DNA of 64,000 bases, from NCBI GenBank assembly GCA_028278405.1, contig JANQEK010000015.1:62001-126000 (forward strand). The letters run 5' to 3'. The position numbers were made by a program, and so were the translations under genes. The stretch comes from Nitrospinaceae bacterium (GTDB lineage: Bacteria > Nitrospinota > Nitrospinia > Nitrospinales > Nitrospinaceae). Under the pieces are notes generated by a model. That model ran no database searches. It had not been told where the DNA came from and was given only the letters and a program-made list of their open reading frames with translations. Numbering within the stretch: position 1 is the first letter of the stretch; the number at the start of each line of letters is the position of its first letter. Positions 1-9,020 of this stretch are shown here, one piece after another.

Positions 1-45
1 TCGCTTTTGCCTGAGCTTTAGCTCGTGGAGACGCTTTACCGGAGT

Positions 46-318
46 TCATCGCGCAGCCCTCCCAAGTTCCTGTTCGATAAAATCTTCCAGACGGGTCAAC
101 GACCATTTAGAGTGGGGTGATCGCTCTTGCCGGTTCGCTTTATCAAAACCTGTTTCAATGGCGCGGCATAACTGCTCGACCGGAACCCCGCGCTCTTCCC
201 ATTGACTGACCAGATGATAATCGTTGGCGGAAAGGTGAAGACCCGAATCCTTGAGCGACAGAAAGAATTGCTCCACGGTGGTCAGGTAATTCAGGTTCTT
301 GTTTTCGATCAGGCTCAT
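46..318 (-). CDS. hypothetical protein, 90 aa
   Basis: Complete ORF in track; no confident family assignment. Confidence 0.55.
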   Translation of the reverse strand: MSLIENKNLNYLTTVEQFFLSLKDSGLHLSANDYHLVSQWEERGVPVEQLCRAIETGFDKANRQERSPHSKWSLTRLEDFIEQELGRAAR

Positions 319-432
319 CGGAAAGTTTTCTAAACAAAGGGAAGGTGAGTGCGACGATCTTACTTTTTGCCGAGCGGCTTTTCAACCTTTAATACCAAGT
401 GATTTGAAAACGCTTAAAAACCGGGGATTAAG

Positions 433-499
433 ACCTCTAGCGAGGGAGGCAGCTTGCTGACGGTTACCGCTTATCGGTGGTCGTTGAGCGCAATTCGTT
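433..499 (+). repeat. Copy K of dispersed intergenic repeat (about 65 bp)
   Basis: CCTCTAGCGAGGGAGGCAGCTTGCTGACGGTTACCGC..GGTCGTTGAGCGCAATTCG matches the consensus seen in 52-63 kb. Confidence 0.6.
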
Positions 500-988
500 G
501 TTTAAATTTTGCTCCGGGCCTTGCCCGGCTACTTGAACGAGATTGCGGATCATCGCGGTTTCGTCACAGTGGTCCTGCTTGCGACAACCCTGACAATCCT
601 TCCAGATTTTGTCGGGGAGTTGATCCATGTTGATAATGCGAAACCCGAGTTTTTTAAACAGAGGGATCGCATAGGTCAAGACAAAGATGCGTTCGCAATC
701 CGCCAGTGTGGCCTGCACAATACACTCGTTGACTAAAGCGGTACCGATCCCCTGCCGGTAATGGTCGGGAAGCACAGCGAGTGACCGGATTTCAACCAGT
801 CTTCCCGGACCAAAACTGAGTCCGCAGGCGCCGGCAATGCATCCGTCCTTTTCTGCAATCAGGAAATTCAGGATATGGGTTTCCACATCTTCCCGGCTGC
901 GAAACAGCATTTGATCCATTTCCGCGTGGACATTGATCAAATGCACGATCGCATCCACATCTTTTAATGTGGCTTGTCGAATCTTCAT
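464..988 (-). CDS. GNAT N-acetyltransferase, short N-acetylglutamate synthase-like
   Basis: GNAT core (VEIRSLAVLPDHYRQGIGTALV) and LPDKIWKDCQGCRKQDHCDETAM typical of ArgA-like acetyltransferases. Confidence 0.8.
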   Translation of the reverse strand: MKIRQATLKDVDAIVHLINVHAEMDQMLFRSREDVETHILNFLIAEKDGCIAGACGLSFGPGRLVEIRSLAVLPDHYRQGIGTALVNECIVQATLADCERIFVLTYAIPLFKKLGFRIINMDQLPDKIWKDCQGCRKQDHCDETAMIRNLVQVAGQGPEQNLNNELRSTTTDKR

Positions 989-2193
989 ACCGCTAATGCT
1001 CTGTCCTTCCTATCCCGGGCCTGTTCCAAGGCACCTGAGGCTGCTGTCAATAAATCCGTCGGGGTATTGATGCCCCTGCCGGAGGTGGCGGCTATTCCAA
1101 AGATAATTTTCACGCAATCGTTTTCCAGCTCCGGAAACATGTGATTGACCAGGGTCTTCCGGATCCGCTGGGCGATTTGCGCCGCCCCCTGCTCCGATGT
1201 ATCCGGGAGTAAAATCAGAAAATCCCCCTCACCGGAACTGATCATAATGTCGCCCCCGCGGCTGTTTTCCGCAAGCACTTTTCCCGCTTCCTGCAGGACC
1301 TTTTTGATGCGTGACTTGCCATAAGTATTGACGAGTTCCTCAAAAGAGTCAATGTGCATTTTAATGAGCGACAGGGTTTTGCCATAACATTGAGCCCATC
1401 CGAATTCCCGGCGCAGTACCGGGTCGAGATAAATTTCATTGTACAGCCCTGTCCTGGAATCCAGCACCGGCTGATTTTTCATGAGATCCAGCAGCAGCAT
1501 GTTTTCGATGGCGATCCCCAGTTTGTCGGCGGTGCGTTCCAGAAGATCGGTGCGCAGCCCTTTATGAAAATGGTGCGGATTCTCGCTCCCCAGGGCAATG
1601 GTCCCGATCAAATGACCGTGCAACAGAATCGGGATCAACGCTTCCGACTGAATATTCAGCTCCGATGCACCTTCAAAGATTTCCGAACCTTCCGTCATCT
1701 CCGCCCTTAGAACAGGCTTGGGGTTGTCATCAAACCAGCCGGAGGCGGCATCCGCATCAACGAATTGCAATCCTTCGATAGCGTTTTTGTCCAGCCGTTC
1801 CCTTAAGCATCCTTCCATTAAATGCTCGTCGCCATCCATCAAAATGATTTGTACGCCTGGAATTTTGAAACGCTTGATGATCTCCTCGCGCAGTTGCCCG
1901 ATCATCTGCGTAAAGTTGAGGCTGTACATGATGATGCGATCGATGGCGAACAGGTTCTCTTGAATTTTTTCGTTGGCCTGGCTGATTTCCATGAAGCTGA
2001 CAAGCTGGTTTTTCATGTGCTCTTTGTCGGCCTGCGCCCGCTTCACGATGCGGTCGGTGATGCTCAGCGTCTTGACCGGCTTGAGCGGCAGGTCTTCGGG
2101 AGCGATGGATTGAATCCGGGCCAGCAGTTCAGGGTACTGGTTGAAAAATTCTGGATGATCATTGAGATACAGGGCGATTTGATCGTTTTTCAT
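985..2193 (-). CDS. DUF484/GAF-like sensor protein with degenerate GGDEF domain
   Basis: N-terminal YLNDHPEFFNQYPELLARI (DUF484-like), GAF-like middle, C-terminal diguanylate-cyclase-like fold with SGEGDF instead of GGDEF. Confidence 0.7.
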   Translation of the reverse strand: MKNDQIALYLNDHPEFFNQYPELLARIQSIAPEDLPLKPVKTLSITDRIVKRAQADKEHMKNQLVSFMEISQANEKIQENLFAIDRIIMYSLNFTQMIGQLREEIIKRFKIPGVQIILMDGDEHLMEGCLRERLDKNAIEGLQFVDADAASGWFDDNPKPVLRAEMTEGSEIFEGASELNIQSEALIPILLHGHLIGTIALGSENPHHFHKGLRTDLLERTADKLGIAIENMLLLDLMKNQPVLDSRTGLYNEIYLDPVLRREFGWAQCYGKTLSLIKMHIDSFEELVNTYGKSRIKKVLQEAGKVLAENSRGGDIMISSGEGDFLILLPDTSEQGAAQIAQRIRKTLVNHMFPELENDCVKIIFGIAATSGRGINTPTDLLTAASGALEQARDRKDRALAV

Positions 2194-2617
2194 GGAGAGG
2201 GTCCTTCACCGGTTTATAAGGAATGATATTTTGCTGGTTCTGCTTAAATCCACTAATAAACATAAAATCAATAGCTTATGTGGACTTTAGATTTATAACA
2301 TATCGGGAGACCCTTGCGCCAGTCAAAATATGGGTATCATATTGAATTTAAAAGGGTAACCACATAGCACCAAGCCGTCGGAGCGCACCGAAAAAGGGAA
2401 AATAGCGACCAAGCCCACAGAACGATCCTTGAGGCGGCCTTGAGTCAAAACCCATCAAAATTTCCTTTTAAAATCAATAGTTTATATGGGTCCGATTGGC
2501 TCAAAATGTTACTTGTTTGTGACATTACGGCAACATCATTGTGATCCTCTCTACTTACTCTAAAAATGTAATGTTTACATTTACCTATGGGACTTGGAAG
2601 GTATACCAGGCAGGACG

Positions 2618-3178
2618 ATGAACAAAAGGCACCAAACAAATTTGAGCAATGAAAAAGGATTCACACTGGCTGAATTGATGGTGGCCCTGGTCATTATTGG
2701 TGTTCTGGCCAGTGTGGCTGTTTCCAAGTACTCCCCCTTTAAAGTCCGGGCCTATGATGCCAATGCCCAGGCCAGCCTGAATCATGTTTTCAAAGCATGC
2801 AAGGATTACTGGACTTTCAACCACAGTGCCGATGCCTGCTTGCTGTCCACTCTATCGGATCCTGAATATGGATATACTCCGTCAGACGATATAGAGATTA
2901 TGATCGATAGTGATGTCAACAATACTGAATACGATTTTGTCGCCACTGCACAGCATACTTCGTCCTCAAAGGTTTTCGTGATCACTAATCAGGGAGCTGT
3001 GAGCCAGATCTCCTTTGACACGGTCACTGTAGAGGAAGAGGAGGAACAACAAAGCAACGACCAGGGATGCAGCAAACAAACCAAGAAAAATCTAAAAAAA
3101 CTCTGGAAAAAAGCCAAAAACAAAAAAATAAGGAAAGCTCTTAAAAAACTTTGGAGAAAAATTAAAAAGAATTGCTAA
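2618..3178 (+). CDS. type IV pilin/pseudopilin-like protein with Lys-rich C-terminal tail
   Basis: Prepilin motif KGFTLAELMVALVIIGVLASVAV; C-terminus KKNLKKLWKKAKNKKIRKALKKLWRKIKKNC. Confidence 0.85.
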   Translation: MNKRHQTNLSNEKGFTLAELMVALVIIGVLASVAVSKYSPFKVRAYDANAQASLNHVFKACKDYWTFNHSADACLLSTLSDPEYGYTPSDDIEIMIDSDVNNTEYDFVATAQHTSSSKVFVITNQGAVSQISFDTVTVEEEEEQQSNDQGCSKQTKKNLKKLWKKAKNKKIRKALKKLWRKIKKNC

Positions 3179-3299
3179 CCTCTCTAACTCCCTTTTTGGT
3201 TTACTAACATTATGGGGGACGGGTAAACCTTTTAATTTTTCTTGAAAAAAAGAAAATTTGTCGTATATTCATTTCTCAACTTTCAATCGATATTGAGTT

Positions 3300-3725
3300 A
3301 TGAAAATACTGCTCCGCCACATATTGACTGCGCTCATTTTGACTGCATTTCTTGGAGGTGTAGCCTCCGCGATGCCTGCTGTTTCTCATCACAGTCATTC
3401 GGATCATCACAAATCCCTTTCCCCTTTTGGCATCAAACATGGCAAACGTCTGCATTGTGAGTTGCTGGGTCACAATCCCCTGCTTCCCTGCCCGCATCAC
3501 AACAAACCTGCAGGCAAAAAGAAGAACTGTCTGCTGACCAGCGATTGTGGGGGAGGGTCTTTCCCGGCACCGAATTCCCAGTCGGCAGGGGATTATCCCC
3601 GGTTTTTAAAGCCCCTGATCACGACCGATGAAAATTTACCTTCTTTTGCTACTGTTTTAGCACCCACTTCTTTTTACGACGCTTTATTCTTCTCTTCTCT
3701 CGACCGCCCACCCCAGGCGCTCTGA
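3300..3725 (+). CDS. secreted His-rich protein, possible metal binding
   Basis: Signal peptide, then HHSHSDHHK and CPHHNK; Cys/His-rich. Confidence 0.65.
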   Translation: MKILLRHILTALILTAFLGGVASAMPAVSHHSHSDHHKSLSPFGIKHGKRLHCELLGHNPLLPCPHHNKPAGKKKNCLLTSDCGGGSFPAPNSQSAGDYPRFLKPLITTDENLPSFATVLAPTSFYDALFFSSLDRPPQAL

Positions 3726-3953
3726 TCTTTCCTTCTAGTATTCAAACCCTCAGCCCGTAACCGTTTGTTACCCGTGTGGAGACGTGTCTCTTCTTCCGGA
3801 GGCCTGCGTACTTCCTCGATACGGCGGAACGATGTCTACTTCCGTTCATTTTGAAATGACAGGAAATGCCACGGGCTGAACACTCTTGCTGGACTGGCGA
3901 AGACTCCTTTGTCTGTGCCGGCCCCAAAACTCATTGTTTGAGAGGATAAAAAA

Positions 3954-4148
3954 ATGGACCGAGAGAATGTTGTGGTTTGCAAAGGCCATAAAGATCACCA
4001 CGAAAGATGTCTTCTTTGTGAACTCACCAACAATGAAGACTGGAAAGGAAAATATTTTGAAACAGCTGAACAACTTGTCGATGTTGTTGAAGAGCTGTTT
4101 CACCTGGAAGTCAAATTGCAGGAGTCGCAATCCGTCTCCAGCAAATAA
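3954..4148 (+). CDS. small Cys/His-rich protein, 64 aa
   Basis: ATG preceded by purine-rich GAGAGGATAAAAAA; CKGHKDHHERCLLC motif; overlaps the artefactual upstream part of the 3886..5055 ORF. Confidence 0.5.
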   Translation: MDRENVVVCKGHKDHHERCLLCELTNNEDWKGKYFETAEQLVDVVEELFHLEVKLQESQSVSSK

Positions 4149-4233
4149 ATTCAAGGATCAACAGCAATCCATTTTTGAAAAAGTGGATTTCGCGTTCCTA
4201 AACACAAATTGCTATTTACTCAAGGTGTTTATC

Positions 4234-5055
4234 ATGAAACAAAAACATTTTGCTCAGCATATATTTTTGGGATTCATCAGTTTGGTTATCGGTTATGCGT
4301 TCGTTCTGGCGTTCGGTTTTTTGAATATCGCGTTGGCGGATCCACATACCACCATATACAAAAAAAATACACCTGAAGCGTTTGCCGTCCGTGAAGAGCT
4401 GGAAGGAAGCGGCGGTGTTTTAAATCGAATCAGAATTCCGCATGGTTGCAACGGTCGGGACATACGGGCCATGGCTGTTGTTTTTCCGGAAAAGCATTCA
4501 CCAGCCGTAAGAACAGATACGGGAGAAGCTGTAGAGTTGTCCGAACATATCGACAACGATCCCGTCATCAGCCCGAAGCCCATTCAAAATCACAACATTT
4601 TCGGAAAAATCGAACAGCTGGGAGAAGCGGGGCACCACGATTCCAAAACCCGTGCGTTCCACTTGACCCGGGGCAGGCTGGACACCAACCTGATCGGGAT
4701 GGTCCCCTGGGACAGCAGTTTTCCTTCGTTCAATCCGGACTCTTGCATTGCCCGTTTGAAAGTCAATATCGCGATCGCCAATTATTGCAACCGCTCCCGC
4801 AAGCGCGAAGACCGCGCCGATATCTGGATCGGTCATTTCACCCCATTGTTCAACGATCCGGCCGTAGTGGTGCAAAATCCGCCCAATTTCTGGCCTCACT
4901 TGATCGTGGTTCGGGACCTGTCCAGCAATCCGTTGAATCCGGAATGCGGTGACGGTTTCGAAGTCGAAGTCTCTCCATCGGATGAAGCGATCGATGAACT
5001 GTTGACGATCAAGGGGTACTGGCCTTCAAAACGTCGACACAGAGATGACGACTGA
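4234..5055 (+). CDS. YcnI/DUF1775-like secreted protein (copper-binding family)
   Basis: ATG at 4234 begins a signal peptide; RIRIPHGCNGRDIRAMAVVFPE resembles the YcnI core motif. Confidence 0.65.
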   Translation: MKQKHFAQHIFLGFISLVIGYAFVLAFGFLNIALADPHTTIYKKNTPEAFAVREELEGSGGVLNRIRIPHGCNGRDIRAMAVVFPEKHSPAVRTDTGEAVELSEHIDNDPVISPKPIQNHNIFGKIEQLGEAGHHDSKTRAFHLTRGRLDTNLIGMVPWDSSFPSFNPDSCIARLKVNIAIANYCNRSRKREDRADIWIGHFTPLFNDPAVVVQNPPNFWPHLIVVRDLSSNPLNPECGDGFEVEVSPSDEAIDELLTIKGYWPSKRRHRDDD

Positions 5056-5164
5056 TGACGATGGAACCGCCCTACCCAAAGTGGGCGGTTCCATAACCGG
5101 AAGATGAAAAAGTTATTTGTTACTCAATTGACTATGAATTTTATCCTGACGAAAGGAGTCTGGG

Positions 5165-5599
5165 ATGAACACGCAATTTATAAATTTAAAAACGAGCCTG
5201 TTGTCGTTGATCATTCTGTTCACGATGACGACTACAGCATGGAGCGCAATCTATCACAAACCTCAAATTGCCCGGACGGTAACCGGCAAGCAAATTCTTT
5301 ACAAGGTTTCCAGTGAAGATCTGAACAGCATGAAGGATGCATTGATCCAGATCAATCTTCATATGCGGGAAAACATGGATCAAAAGAAACCCAAAACGAT
5401 GGTTGCCATCTACGGCCCCGGGGTTCAGCTGTTTCATCGGAGCTCCATTGATGAGGAACTCCGTTTCATGCTGGAGTGGTTTTATGAAGAAGATGTGATT
5501 GTAGGAGTATCCAAAGTCTGGATGCACAAATTAAAAATGGTGACCGATGATTTGGCCGACGGCCTGGCCGTGTTGGAATCATTGCGTCCAGTTGAGTAA
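5165..5599 (+). CDS. secreted hypothetical protein, weakly DsrE-like
   Basis: Signal peptide; PKTMVAIYGPGVQLF..YEEDVIVGVSKVWM layout. Confidence 0.6.
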   Translation: MNTQFINLKTSLLSLIILFTMTTTAWSAIYHKPQIARTVTGKQILYKVSSEDLNSMKDALIQINLHMRENMDQKKPKTMVAIYGPGVQLFHRSSIDEELRFMLEWFYEEDVIVGVSKVWMHKLKMVTDDLADGLAVLESLRPVE

Positions 5600-5661
5600 A
5601 AAGTATCTGGACACAATATGAATTGAAAACATAAACAATTCTTATTTGAAGGAGTTCATAG

Positions 5662-6201
5662 ATGAAAAAAGAATTTCAATATTTCAATATTTTTAAACGA
5701 GGCATCACCATATTGGCTTTTGCATGTTTTGTTTGTCTTGGACTTATGACCACTCAACTATCGGCCCATTCCGAAAATCCTAAAGACGGAGAATTGCACT
5801 TTCCCGACTACAAGCAATGGCCAACTTTTATTAAAGGGGTGCAAAAACCCAATATGGTCCGGGATATTTTTGTGAATCCAACAGGCGCCAAAACAAAAAG
5901 GGGGAGCGCCTTTTCTGAAGGGTCCACTCTCGTAATGGAAATCTATAAAGCCACGATGGATGGTGACACAAAGGTTAAAGGTGATCTTGCCAAAGTCTAC
6001 GTCATGCAAAAAGGAAAAGACTGGGGGAAGAATGCTCCTAAGGGTTTAGGAAACGGTGACTGGATTTATTCAGCTTTCAGTCCGGATGGCAAACCCATCA
6101 AAGTTGATTACAACAAATGTCGGGGATGTCATATGCCATTGAAGGAAGAAAAAGACTTCGTTCATCGATACGATGAATATTTCGACAAAAGAGGTCATTG
6201 A
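5662..6201 (+). CDS. cytochrome P460-family protein
   Basis: Signal peptide, FPDYKQWPTF..GKDWGKNAPKGLGNGDWIYSAFSPDGKP and heme motif CRGCH. Confidence 0.8.
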   Translation: MKKEFQYFNIFKRGITILAFACFVCLGLMTTQLSAHSENPKDGELHFPDYKQWPTFIKGVQKPNMVRDIFVNPTGAKTKRGSAFSEGSTLVMEIYKATMDGDTKVKGDLAKVYVMQKGKDWGKNAPKGLGNGDWIYSAFSPDGKPIKVDYNKCRGCHMPLKEEKDFVHRYDEYFDKRGH

Positions 6202-6261
6202 ACCTTTGTAAAATTTCTGGGCACAACAGGTGGGGAGAAGCAAATCAGCCCGGAAAATCGG

Positions 6262-6296
6262 CCGGGCCCCGTTCAGCCAAGGCGGGGCCCGGTTTC
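6262..6296 (+). terminator. strong hairpin terminator-like
   Basis: CCGGGCCCCG / CGGGGCCCGG perfect 10-bp stem downstream of the P460 gene. Confidence 0.55.
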
Positions 6297-6541
6297 CTCT
6301 CCACTCTGGTACTTCCTCTCTAGTGGGGAAGTCCTCTTCCTCATGGAGGGCTTCCCCGACCGGGGATGGGAAAATTTCTCTTCCGATCACCTATCTATTT
6401 GATAATTGAAGACTAATAGAGAGGAGGAGCCCCTGCAGATGTAACCCAAATCTTGTCCCAAATACCTTTAGGTAATCCAACCGAGGGGCCTTACCCTGAG
6501 TTGGTAAGCCTAGAGGGGCAACATATCAGGGAGAGGATTTT

Positions 6542-7165
6542 ATGTTATTTTTCTTTGGAACCAAAAACACAGGGGTGAGTGTTGCCCCAGCCGAGATCAC
6601 CTGCGAAAGCTGCAACCAATCACAGCAACGCGTCTATGTTTTTCAGAAGTATTTCCATTTCTGTTGGATCCCCACTTTTCCTCTGAGCAAGCAGTCTGTT
6701 CTCGAGTGTCAGCATTGCAAGAAAACCATCCTTGAGAAGGAAATGTCTCCGCAACAAAAACAAATCTCACTGCCAAAACGCAAGGCGGCAAAAACTCCCG
6801 CTTACACCTTTACCGGAATCATTTTATTTGCTTGTCTGGTTGGATGGGGAAATTACTCTACCTATCAGAAAAAGGAAAGAACTCAGAAATATGTTGCATC
6901 TCCCGTTGCAAATGACATTGCTATTATTCAATTGAAAAATAACGAATATCTTATATTGAAACTGGTGTCTGTTGAGGGCAATACGCTCAAATTCCTGCCT
7001 GGTAATTATGTCTATAAAAGTTACTTTACTGCAAAAAGAGAAATACGAGAAAAGGTTGAAGAAAATGGTTATTTCTCAGACAAGCTTCTTGAGATGTCAA
7101 AAATGAAATACAAAGAATTAAAAGTAGACTTTGTTAAGAGAGAAAGCCTGGCCGAAGAACTCTAG
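6542..7165 (+). CDS. zinc-ribbon plus transmembrane hypothetical protein
   Basis: CESC..CQHC ribbon then TM segment AYTFTGIILFACLVGWGNY. Confidence 0.7.
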   Translation: MLFFFGTKNTGVSVAPAEITCESCNQSQQRVYVFQKYFHFCWIPTFPLSKQSVLECQHCKKTILEKEMSPQQKQISLPKRKAAKTPAYTFTGIILFACLVGWGNYSTYQKKERTQKYVASPVANDIAIIQLKNNEYLILKLVSVEGNTLKFLPGNYVYKSYFTAKREIREKVEENGYFSDKLLEMSKMKYKELKVDFVKRESLAEEL

Positions 7166-7240
7166 AAAAGAAGGTATGAATAAACCAGATCCATATTTTC
7201 AATATTTGGGATCCTATGGAACATTTTTTGAGAGTTTAAA

Positions 7241-8431
7241 ATGACTAAGAACAGATACAAAGTAATTCTGGTGATCTTTGGAATTCTCGCGAACTTTCAA
7301 TTCGTGCAAGCCGGGGAACTTGAAAGACGTGTCTTTTCAGTGGCCCTGAATAAGGGAAATTTCTCTTTTGCCAGGTCTTCAATGTATATTGAATTCCCCA
7401 TTAAAGAGTACGGTATAACTACTGAAGCGTTTTTAAGGAAAAAGTCTGGGTTGAGCCCGGTGGAGAAGGCTTTCAAGAACTACCTTATTTGCCGTCGGGA
7501 ATGGACATATGAATCCTGCAAGGATTCATTTAGAAATGAAAAAGGGAAATCCTATTCCCGAAAGAGAATAATGGAAATTCTAAACAATGGACCGGATGGC
7601 GACAAATTTATTAATATTCTTATGGCGCTCCATTTAGGCAATCTTATCGAATTTTCATTTACAATGAAGGGTTCGAATGGAGCGACAACTTTTGGAAGTA
7701 CCGTTTATGAAAAGATTAATGAGAATACGTATCGGCGACTTTACGGAGCGCTGCCTTACCATGCTTCCTTAACCGTTATAAGCGCTTTCAGGTCTTTTAT
7801 TGAACCTGAAAACTATCCACGTTTAACACGGGATATCGTCAAGTCCCTGGGACCGGATAGAATTCAATATGTAATGCCCTTCAAGGACAAGGAAAATCGA
7901 AAACCGGAAAGTATTTCCAAAGAGCAGCGGATCGCTTTATATTTGAAAGGCCATCCTTTTTATTTAAATATTCTTGATAAAAGAATAAATACGAAGGTTT
8001 TTAAAAAATATCCCGTGTTGGCTTTTTACCGCCAGTATCTCCAAACCCTGTCTTCTGGAATCAAGGAAAGCGTTTTCCGATACTATTGGGAACCCGATAC
8101 GTTAAAAAGCATGAAACGATACATAGAAAGCATGAAGGGGGAGGAGTTTAAGAATTATGGTAAGGGTGAGGCCAAAGATGGATCAGAAATCAGGTTTCTG
8201 ATTGACGCGGACCCTTATTATTTTATTATTTATGCGGTGCGCAAAGGTCCGAGCCCGGATAAAGAAATGTGGCGACTGGCGAGGATTTATAAAACCCCGA
8301 ATGATGGTTATAAAATGTACGACGTTAAACTTGTTAGCGATGACTTGACGTATACGTTTTTTAAAACTGATTTCAAGAATAGGGTGCTCATGCCCAGAAT
8401 CAGGAACCACATAAGAAAAACCCAAAAGTAA
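7241..8431 (+). CDS. secreted hypothetical protein
   Basis: Long ORF with N-terminal signal sequence. Confidence 0.7.
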   Translation: MTKNRYKVILVIFGILANFQFVQAGELERRVFSVALNKGNFSFARSSMYIEFPIKEYGITTEAFLRKKSGLSPVEKAFKNYLICRREWTYESCKDSFRNEKGKSYSRKRIMEILNNGPDGDKFINILMALHLGNLIEFSFTMKGSNGATTFGSTVYEKINENTYRRLYGALPYHASLTVISAFRSFIEPENYPRLTRDIVKSLGPDRIQYVMPFKDKENRKPESISKEQRIALYLKGHPFYLNILDKRINTKVFKKYPVLAFYRQYLQTLSSGIKESVFRYYWEPDTLKSMKRYIESMKGEEFKNYGKGEAKDGSEIRFLIDADPYYFIIYAVRKGPSPDKEMWRLARIYKTPNDGYKMYDVKLVSDDLTYTFFKTDFKNRVLMPRIRNHIRKTQK

Positions 8432-8619
8432 TGACTGGAAATCGATTCCCCTCTTGCTGCAGGCGGTGAATCCTCTCTCAATCGGGGGACTCCCCTCCGC
8501 TAATCACCCGGCCCACGGTTCGATTAAGAGATAAACCTCCAATTTTACAATAGGTTACGAGCTATTTCGCGGGTCCTTTTTTCTCGCATATTTTTTTCCT
8601 TAAAAAAGGAAAAAATGCC

Positions 8620-8652
8620 TTGACAATGTTATTGATTTTGATTATCATTTTC
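8620..8652 (+). promoter_or_regulatory. sigma70-like promoter overlapped by Fur-box-like site
   Basis: TTGACA (8620-8625), 17-bp spacer, TATCAT (8643-8648); GATTTTGATTATCATTTTC (8634-8652) close to GATAATGATWATCATTATC. Confidence 0.7.
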
Positions 8653-8701
8653 ATATAGTGACTGCTGTGAGGGTCAGCATATTGTGAATAAGGAGAAACA
8701 A

Positions 8702-8851
8702 ATGGTTGATAAATACAACGAATCCAGTCAATTAAAAGTCCGTTTGGCAATCCTTGAATCCCAGTTGAAGATGGCAAATAACAGAATCAAACAATTGGAA
8801 AACACAAACAAGGATGAAAGCTCGCGGACCAAACCATCTCAGATCAAGTAG
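8702..8851 (+). CDS. small coiled-coil-like protein, 49 aa (MVDKYNESSQLKVRLAILESQLKMANNRIKQLENTNKDESSRTKPSQIK)
   Basis: Not in the ORF track; RBS AGGAGA upstream, Fur-like promoter immediately upstream. Confidence 0.65.
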   Translation: MVDKYNESSQLKVRLAILESQLKMANNRIKQLENTNKDESSRTKPSQIK

Positions 8852-8886
8852 ACAGGGTTGTCCAGCATGATCCCTTGTTTCGCCGG

Positions 8887-9015
8887 TTAAGGGTAGGAGG
8901 AATCCTTTTTCGGTTCGTTGCTGTCCGGTGGTACGGGCGGACCCTTCTTGCCGCAGGCGGTGAGGCCGAGGATTAACAGGACGATCAATATCGGGGTCAA
9001 CAGATGGTTTCTCAT
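8887..9015 (-). CDS. LptM/YifL-like small lipoprotein, 42 aa
   Basis: Translated by hand: MRNHLLTPILIVLLILGLTACGKKGPPVPPDSNEPKKDSSYP; lipobox LTAC-GKKGPP; next to argH. Confidence 0.8.
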   Translation of the reverse strand: MRNHLLTPILIVLLILGLTACGKKGPPVPPDSNEPKKDSSYP

Positions 9016-9020
9016 ACGAT

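Noticed and set aside
3751-3878. Cobalamin riboswitch
   Set aside because: The B12-box consensus is not present; only a generic structured-RNA candidate is supported
3886-4233. N-terminal extension of ORF 3886..5055
   Set aside because: Signal peptide begins at ATG 4234; the extension overlaps the better small ORF at 3954 in another frame
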